Positions 34,611 through 39,140 of a stretch of 39,140 nucleotides of DNA are shown piece after piece; within the stretch, counting starts at the first letter, position 1, and each line of letters starts with the position of its first letter. Position numbers and translations under genes: made by a program. The stretch lies in contig JAKQDR010000164.1 in NCBI GenBank assembly GCA_029573715.1, positions 1 to 39,140 on the forward strand, in the 5' to 3' direction. This DNA comes from a bacterium (GTDB lineage Bacteria; Patescibacteriota; Microgenomatia; UBA1406; GWC2-37-13). The notes below the pieces were generated by a model, which saw only the letters and a program-made list of their open reading frames with translations, had not been told where the DNA came from and did not search any database.

Positions 34611-36056
34611 ATGTATAAGTTCATACGCAGTATGAATAAAACCAAGTTGTTGATAGTTGCTGCGTATGTGCTTATCGCATTGTTTACTGTCGCATATGTT
34701 CTTTTAGTGCTTCACAGATATTGGCAATTTCAATATTTTTTCACCGATAATGTATATTTTCAGAAAGCGTTTTGGGATGTTGCCAGATTTGAGCTTCCTA
34801 TAGTGCAGCATAAGTTTTTGGGAGAGATTGTAATTTTGGGAGATCATTTTTCTCCCACAATATTCTTCTTATCACTTCCTCTTCTGCTGTATCGGGGTTC
34901 AGAATTCACTCAGTTGGCCATGATAATTCCTTTCTCGATAGGGATGGTTTTTGCAGTTCATCTTGCACATTCACTACTGCACGACAAAGTCAGGGTGCTT
35001 TTCCTCGTGATGTTTTCCTATCTCTATCTTGGTTTTCAGCATGCAATGATATTCGGGTTTCACGAGATACATTTCACCCCTCTGTTTTTCTGGATGATGG
35101 CATGGGCATATTTTATGAAGCGGAAAATGATGTATATCGTTTCCATCGCTTTGCTTCTATTGACGAAAGAATCCATGCCAATAGTGGTGTTTTGTTGGGG
35201 GGCGTTTCTTCTCTTAAGTCAGGGAGCATCGGTGCGTAAGCATGCGATGGTGTTGATGACGGTTGCCATATTGTACTTTTTTGTTGTCATCGGTGTGGTG
35301 ATACCAGCCCTTGGAGGAAAATTTTTGTATGCGCCTGATTTAGGTGAAGCATCGGCCAGTATATTTACGTTGGTGTCACGGCTTTTTACGCCTGCAGAAA
35401 AAATTTACACATTCATAATCTCTGTGGCAAGCTTTGGATTTCTACCACTACTCAATTTTGCGACACTTCCGCTCGTGCTTCAAGATTTTCTCATGCGGTA
35501 TATCTCAAGCATTCCCGGCAACAATCAATACTCTCTCGCCTTTCACTATGGCATAGCATTAACACCCATGCTGACATTCTCCGGTTTATGGTCTCTGTAT
35601 CTTACGCAAAACAATACTGTCTGGCGAAGAGTCGTTCCCATTTTATTGCTATTGGGGTTAGTGATAACAACAATAACTCATTGGTCGTATCAGGGGAGAG
35701 GCCCATTACATCAAGTATTTATACCTGATTTTTATAACGTGACACGAGATAACAGTTTCTTGTGGGAGCTTATTGATAAAACACCACGGGACAGCGTTGT
35801 GATGACGATGAACCATCTAGGTTTTGCCCTTGCCGATAGGGATGTGCATCAGTTTACCTCAGATTCTGAAACGTTTAAGCGGATAAATCCCGAATATATC
35901 GTATATGACAAACGATCCGATCAAAGTCCTGCGAACATATTGCCATTTATGAATTTCGATGAATATTTTAAATTTATCGAGTTATTGGAGAATGATTCGA
36001 GATTCGTACCATATTTTGAAAAAGGCACACTCAAGATTCTCAAGAGAAAGACTTAG
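34611..36056 (+). CDS. DUF2079-type membrane protein
   Basis: 481 residues with roughly ten hydrophobic helices. The conserved blocks are YFQKAFWDVARFELP, GDHFSPTIFFLSLPLLLY (the H-F-S-P motif), FGFHEIHFTPLFFWMMAWAYF, and LLLTKESMPIVVFCWG. These match the DUF2079 family of predicted membrane proteins, which are GT-C-like and often lie in surface-glycan loci. The start at 34611 is 4 bases after the upstream stop; an ATG at 34632 (MNKTKLL), 12 bases after TATAAG, is an alternative. It converges on the next gene. Confidence 0.82.
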   Translation: MYKFIRSMNKTKLLIVAAYVLIALFTVAYVLLVLHRYWQFQYFFTDNVYFQKAFWDVARFELPIVQHKFLGEIVILGDHFSPTIFFLSLPLLLYRGSEFTQLAMIIPFSIGMVFAVHLAHSLLHDKVRVLFLVMFSYLYLGFQHAMIFGFHEIHFTPLFFWMMAWAYFMKRKMMYIVSIALLLLTKESMPIVVFCWGAFLLLSQGASVRKHAMVLMTVAILYFFVVIGVVIPALGGKFLYAPDLGEASASIFTLVSRLFTPAEKIYTFIISVASFGFLPLLNFATLPLVLQDFLMRYISSIPGNNQYSLAFHYGIALTPMLTFSGLWSLYLTQNNTVWRRVVPILLLLGLVITTITHWSYQGRGPLHQVFIPDFYNVTRDNSFLWELIDKTPRDSVVMTMNHLGFALADRDVHQFTSDSETFKRINPEYIVYDKRSDQSPANILPFMNFDEYFKFIELLENDSRFVPYFEKGTLKILKRKT

Positions 36057-36073
36057 GGTGTAGTTTTTCAAAG

Positions 36074-36097
36074 GCCTATCAACTCCTGGAGTCAGGC
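36074..36097. terminator. Hairpin between convergent genes (possible bidirectional terminator)
   Basis: ACTCC-T-GGAGT (36082-36092) is a perfect stem; GCCT (36074-36077) and AGGC (36094-36097) can extend it past an unequal bulge. It sits 18 bases after the plus-strand stop and 7 bases before the minus-strand stop. The flanks are T-rich but without a solid T run. Confidence 0.4.
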
Positions 36098-36103
36098 TGA
36101 TTA

Positions 36104-37735
36104 TTATTCCGATGCATAGTAGCGGAGAAACCTGTTTTTATCATATATGGGGCGCAGTTGAGTGGCATCAAGGTTATTACTCACCGCTTCATCGGGCGTC
36201 ATAATAAATAGTGTATCGGAGGTATTACTCACCTGGAGTGGTTTCTCGAAGACAAATTTATCAAATCCGCTGTGTTCCCAAAACCCATACTCATTGTATG
36301 CATCTACTCGTGCTTCTTTTTGATACCATGCGGGGGGATATGATCCGTAAAAGAGAAGAAAAATGTATGGCTGGCCATATGCGTTAGTGATGTGGATGTG
36401 CTTGAAATCGTCATATCGAGTCCATACATATTCTGCCATTTCTTTTGCGCCACATTGCCATGCGGCGGCGGTTGCCGGACTGCGCAGATAGTTGGTAAAG
36501 TACTGATATGACGCAGTGGCAAATTGAAATACGTGAGCTCCTGCAATGCACACCATGCTCCCGATTATCACCATGCGCACGACAAATTTTCGTGTGTGCA
36601 TGAGTCGTGTTAACTCATATAAGGCGATACTGGCTGATGTGAGCAGGGGCACAATTATGACAAAGCTTCGAGTTGAAGAGCCCTCAGGGAGCGCAAGAGC
36701 CGCGGGCAGTACGCCTGCGACAAGAAGCGCCGTAAGCAGATATCGCCACGGTTGCTTTCTAAACCACATAACGATAAGTCCGACGCCAGCAAGCACATAT
36801 TCAACAAGTGTAAGCAACGCTACCTGTGGCGACCCATATCGAGGGTTTGGATCTGAGTCTAGGAGTAAGAATGACGGACTAATATAGTGTGCACTGCGCT
36901 CAAAGAGCTTGTGTACGCCAAATACCAATTTGTTGTAATACAGCGGCGATCCGCCTGTTCGTCTTCCTTCTTCAATTTCGTGAATAAATACCGGTGATGT
37001 AAAGTAGGACAAGTTAGCAACTCTATTGTTGGGTTGGATAAGTTCAGTTAATGCAAATAAGCTAAAAGCAATAAATACCCCTGCCACGGCATAGCGCAGA
37101 TATTTTTTTTGTGTGCGAAACTGCATAATCCAGAACCCTGCAAGAATTGGCACAACGACTTTCGCACTATGATATGAATAGAGGCCCATAAATAACAGCG
37201 CACCCATCCCCAACACAAAGCGGATGACATCGACATCTTCATGGTGCTTTTGGTATATCCTGCGGACAATAAGAAGCACGATAATCACAAGAATTACCGC
37301 TTCATGTTGATGGCGTGACATAGTCAGAAGCCACATGTTGGTGCTTGCAAAAAGAGCTGCAAATATGCCGGTAAGTCTCGATTTGGTAAATGTGTAGACT
37401 GCTCCATAGAAAAAGAGAGGCATTAAAGCTCCAAGTATAAGGACGGGAAGTCTGACAGCAACATCACCAAGGCCAAGTAAAGCAATGAATAAACTTGAAA
37501 GCATGCCGGTGAGCGGAAGTTTGTTTTCGCCAAACGAAAGAAATCGTAAGGGGATGCGCCCATACTCATCATATCCAGTGGTGAGCACTGAGTACGTGTT
37601 ATATCCTTGTGCCGCCTCATCTTCATTTAGGCAGAGCGCGTCCCACCAATACGCATGCAAAAATATGCTGAGGGCGACTGCGCCCAGAAGTAACGCGAAA
37701 TACATCATGTTTTTAACAGAAGGGAGATGTTTCAT
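36104..37735 (-). CDS. ArnT/PMT-type (GT39/GT83-like) membrane glycosyltransferase
   Basis: 543 residues with about eleven to twelve hydrophobic helices. The first extracytoplasmic loop has LNEDEAAQGYNTYSVLTTGYDEYG (Glu38, Asp39, Glu40), which is the acidic catalytic loop of the PMT/ArnT type. RLPVLILGALMPLFFYGAVY and MSRHQHEAVILV follow, as in that group. The enzymes move a sugar from a polyprenyl-phosphate carrier to lipid or protein on the outer face. The soluble C-terminus (~430-543) is lineage-specific. The start overlaps the upstream small gene by 4 bases. Confidence 0.85.
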   Translation of the reverse strand: MKHLPSVKNMMYFALLLGAVALSIFLHAYWWDALCLNEDEAAQGYNTYSVLTTGYDEYGRIPLRFLSFGENKLPLTGMLSSLFIALLGLGDVAVRLPVLILGALMPLFFYGAVYTFTKSRLTGIFAALFASTNMWLLTMSRHQHEAVILVIIVLLIVRRIYQKHHEDVDVIRFVLGMGALLFMGLYSYHSAKVVVPILAGFWIMQFRTQKKYLRYAVAGVFIAFSLFALTELIQPNNRVANLSYFTSPVFIHEIEEGRRTGGSPLYYNKLVFGVHKLFERSAHYISPSFLLLDSDPNPRYGSPQVALLTLVEYVLAGVGLIVMWFRKQPWRYLLTALLVAGVLPAALALPEGSSTRSFVIIVPLLTSASIALYELTRLMHTRKFVVRMVIIGSMVCIAGAHVFQFATASYQYFTNYLRSPATAAAWQCGAKEMAEYVWTRYDDFKHIHITNAYGQPYIFLLFYGSYPPAWYQKEARVDAYNEYGFWEHSGFDKFVFEKPLQVSNTSDTLFIMTPDEAVSNNLDATQLRPIYDKNRFLRYYASE

Positions 37736-38247
37736 AGTGAGATAGTGGTGTGGTTGAACCAGTGCCAGTCTGCGTAGTCAGACAAATCCGTGTCATAGTA
37801 TTTGAAAAACCCATTAGCTTTCATCATCTCTTTTTGTGGGAGGGTAAATGTGATGATCAAAGAATTTTTCGTCTGATATATGAGTGTGTTTGGTGATTGA
37901 AAGATAAGCTTATCAAATGCGAGATCATCTCGCATTGCAGCGACCTCTTTATCTTTGCTCAGATAATCATAACTGGTGATATATGGTGTTTTAAAGATCA
38001 GGAACGGCTTCTCTTGCGCTATCGCCTCGGGTTCAAAAATTGAAGTAGTGGCGCTATAAAAGTCTCGAAATTCCCAAAATTTTTCAGCATCGATGCCGTT
38101 ATCTTGTGTTACGGTACGAAGATACTGTTTAAGGAGTATGTGTCGAGCAATGGGGTTTATTGCATATCGAATTTTCCCACCCACTGCCCACATACCAATG
38201 CCGAATATCAAAAGCAATACAATGGTGGTCTTGAGTGGTGACCGCAT
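37732..38247 (-). CDS. Single-pass membrane protein of unknown function
   Basis: 171 residues: one transmembrane helix (~8-27) and an extracytoplasmic domain (~30-171) rich in aromatic residues (FWEFRDFYSATTSIFEP; FFKYYDTDLSDYADWHWFNHTTISL). I recognise no family. The ATG at 38247 is chosen because TATAAT lies 7 bases before it; an in-frame ATG at 38256 overlaps that hexamer. It is coupled by ATGA overlap to the PMT-type gene and could be an accessory subunit. Confidence 0.7.
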   Translation of the reverse strand: MRSPLKTTIVLLLIFGIGMWAVGGKIRYAINPIARHILLKQYLRTVTQDNGIDAEKFWEFRDFYSATTSIFEPEAIAQEKPFLIFKTPYITSYDYLSKDKEVAAMRDDLAFDKLIFQSPNTLIYQTKNSLIITFTLPQKEMMKANGFFKYYDTDLSDYADWHWFNHTTISL

Positions 38248-38254
38248 ACCAGGC

Positions 38255-38260
38255 ATTATA
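38255..38260 (-). promoter_or_regulatory. -10 element (TATAAT) of the 171-residue gene and PMT-type gene
   Basis: Minus-strand TATAAT followed by 7 bases and the ATG at 38247. The arrangement TATAATG-N6-ATG is the same as at 32872. Confidence 0.6.
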
Positions 38261-38284
38261 CCTGTCGAAATGTGAGGTTTGAGA

Positions 38285-38290
38285 TATAAT
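38285..38290 (+). promoter_or_regulatory. -10 element (TATAAT) of the right-edge membrane protein gene
   Basis: Plus-strand TATAAT followed by 8 bases and the ATG at 38299. It diverges from the minus-strand TATAAT 24 bases away. Confidence 0.6.
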
Positions 38291-38298
38291 CCAAGGCA

Positions 38299-39140
38299 AT
38301 GGTATTTGGCAAATTCGTTATGAACAAGATGGCGTGGAAACATTGGTCTGCACTATTTGTACTTATCGTACTAAACTTTTTATTGGTCTCCGACTATTTA
38401 TATCATGGGAGTAAATCTGCAAATTTTGATGCAATAGCCCATATCACTACCATTGCACAATTTCACCGGGCACTGTCTGATGGTGAGTTTCCGGTCGGGT
38501 GGGGGGATGGGTTTGCAAACTACGGTCTCCCTCTGGGCACCATTGCACATCAAATCCCCGCTTATTTGGGCGGTGCGCTCACATTTTTGACGCACGATCC
38601 GCTTATGTCGTTTAACATGTTGTATGTAGTCTCAGCAATAGTGTCTGCAGTGCTCATGTATGTGTTCCTCACTCGTTTTGTTTCTCCCGAATCGTCGCTT
38701 CTCGGTTCCATTTTTTATTCTCTTGCTCCGTATCGCATCATGAACTTGTACATGCGGGGTGCTATGCCAGAATTTTTCTCTGCGGTTTGGGTGCCTCTTT
38801 TCCTTATTGCCATACATTCGATTGTGCGCGCATCAAAGCATTACATAGGATGGTATTTGATGCTAACGGTGGTAACCGCAGGTCTTATTCTGACGCATCC
38901 CATGATGCTTGTGGTGTATGCTCCAATAGTCGGGATATGGTTTATTCTTTCTATTCGAGCAAATATTTTGGTGTGGATCAAGGTGGTATTTGCCGGCATA
39001 CTGGCGGTAGCGCTCTCAGCCTATTATTTTCTTCCGCTTACCATTGAAACCAAGTACTTGTATTACGGTTCGATGCAAAGCCAATATGCGCGTAATCAGA
39101 CAACCACGCTTGATACATTCATCAATCCATTTTGGAAGTA
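38299..39140 (+). CDS. Membrane protein with PTPS-related domain (3' end cut off by window)
   Basis: At least 280 residues; the frame is open to the end of the window. It opens MVFGKFVMNKMAWKHW, then TM1, then NFDAIAHITTIAQFHRALSDGEFPVGWGDGFANYGLPL and the block SLAPYRIMNLYMRGAMPEFF, with repeated hydrophobic helices. These blocks are typical of the '6-pyruvoyl-tetrahydropterin synthase related' membrane family, which despite its name is GT-C-like and not a pterin enzyme. In-frame ATGs at 38320 and 38329 are alternatives; 38299 is favoured by the TATAAT 8 bases upstream. Confidence 0.8.
   Translation, partial: MVFGKFVMNKMAWKHWSALFVLIVLNFLLVSDYLYHGSKSANFDAIAHITTIAQFHRALSDGEFPVGWGDGFANYGLPLGTIAHQIPAYLGGALTFLTHDPLMSFNMLYVVSAIVSAVLMYVFLTRFVSPESSLLGSIFYSLAPYRIMNLYMRGAMPEFFSAVWVPLFLIAIHSIVRASKHYIGWYLMLTVVTAGLILTHPMMLVVYAPIVGIWFILSIRANILVWIKVVFAGILAVALSAYYFLPLTIETKYLYYGSMQSQYARNQTTTLDTFINPFWK

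Noticed and set aside
38299-39140. Pterin biosynthesis enzyme from the name of the PTPS-related domain
   Set aside because: The protein is a polytopic membrane protein without the soluble synthase fold or its zinc-binding His residues.
1-39140. tRNA, rRNA, insertion sequences, prophage or defence system
   Set aside because: I found no tRNA-like cloverleaf, rRNA segment, transposase, integrase, nuclease or toxin-antitoxin pair on either strand; the gaps between genes are short.

Overview
The window looks like a chromosomal segment from a Candidate Phyla Radiation (Patescibacteria) bacterium, perhaps Microgenomates-like. The signs are compact, often overlapping genes, very few Shine-Dalgarno sites, many small membrane-anchored surface proteins with Pro/Thr-rich linkers, and a long run of polytopic glycosyltransferases. 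UGA is used as a normal stop (for example at the end of fusA) and a gene for release factor 2 is present, so this is not a UGA=Gly lineage such as Gracilibacteria/Absconditabacteria. The phylum assignment is inference; no rRNA gene is in the window.

Left part (1-10830, all minus strand): a transcription/translation operon read right to left as rpoB-rpoC-rpsL-rpsG-fusA, followed by a cut-off metallophosphoesterase gene. It has a near-perfect sigma-70 promoter in front of rpoB. The rpsL-rpsG gap can form two long interleaved RNA helices, at the place where E. coli ribosomal protein S7 regulates its own operon. RpoB carries substitutions at four rifamycin-contact positions, and RpoC has an altered sequence just after the catalytic NADFDGD.

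Next (10892-12282): a nucleotide-sugar gene (rmlA), then a gene-poor stretch holding a 23-bp imperfect inverted repeat with a second hairpin nested inside, and a small three-helix membrane protein.

Middle (12307-21520, minus strand): a cell-division/cell-surface cluster, ftsE-ftsX-coiled-coil C39-type peptidase-triple LTD protein-VanZ-CAP protein. The peptidase looks like an EnvC/PcsB-type partner of FtsEX with a different catalytic domain. Upstream lie an anchored small protein, prfB, and an unusual protein with a PilM-like N-terminus, a membrane helix and a LytR_C-type tail. Diverging from the last is dnaG-rpoD (sigma factor) and a CPBP-type membrane protease on the plus strand.

Right part (25625-39140): an envelope-glycan region with three GT2 and one GT4 cytoplasmic glycosyltransferases, a NUDIX hydrolase, and six large membrane proteins of GT-C or related type (one cut off by the right edge), on both strands. 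One of these (30213-32057) is clearly richer in A+T than its neighbours.

Across the window most genes that head a transcription unit have a -10-like hexamer only 6-12 bases before the start codon and no ribosome binding site, which suggests leaderless or near-leaderless mRNAs. Several divergent pairs have their promoters packed into each other, and in one pair the two start codons share the same CATG.
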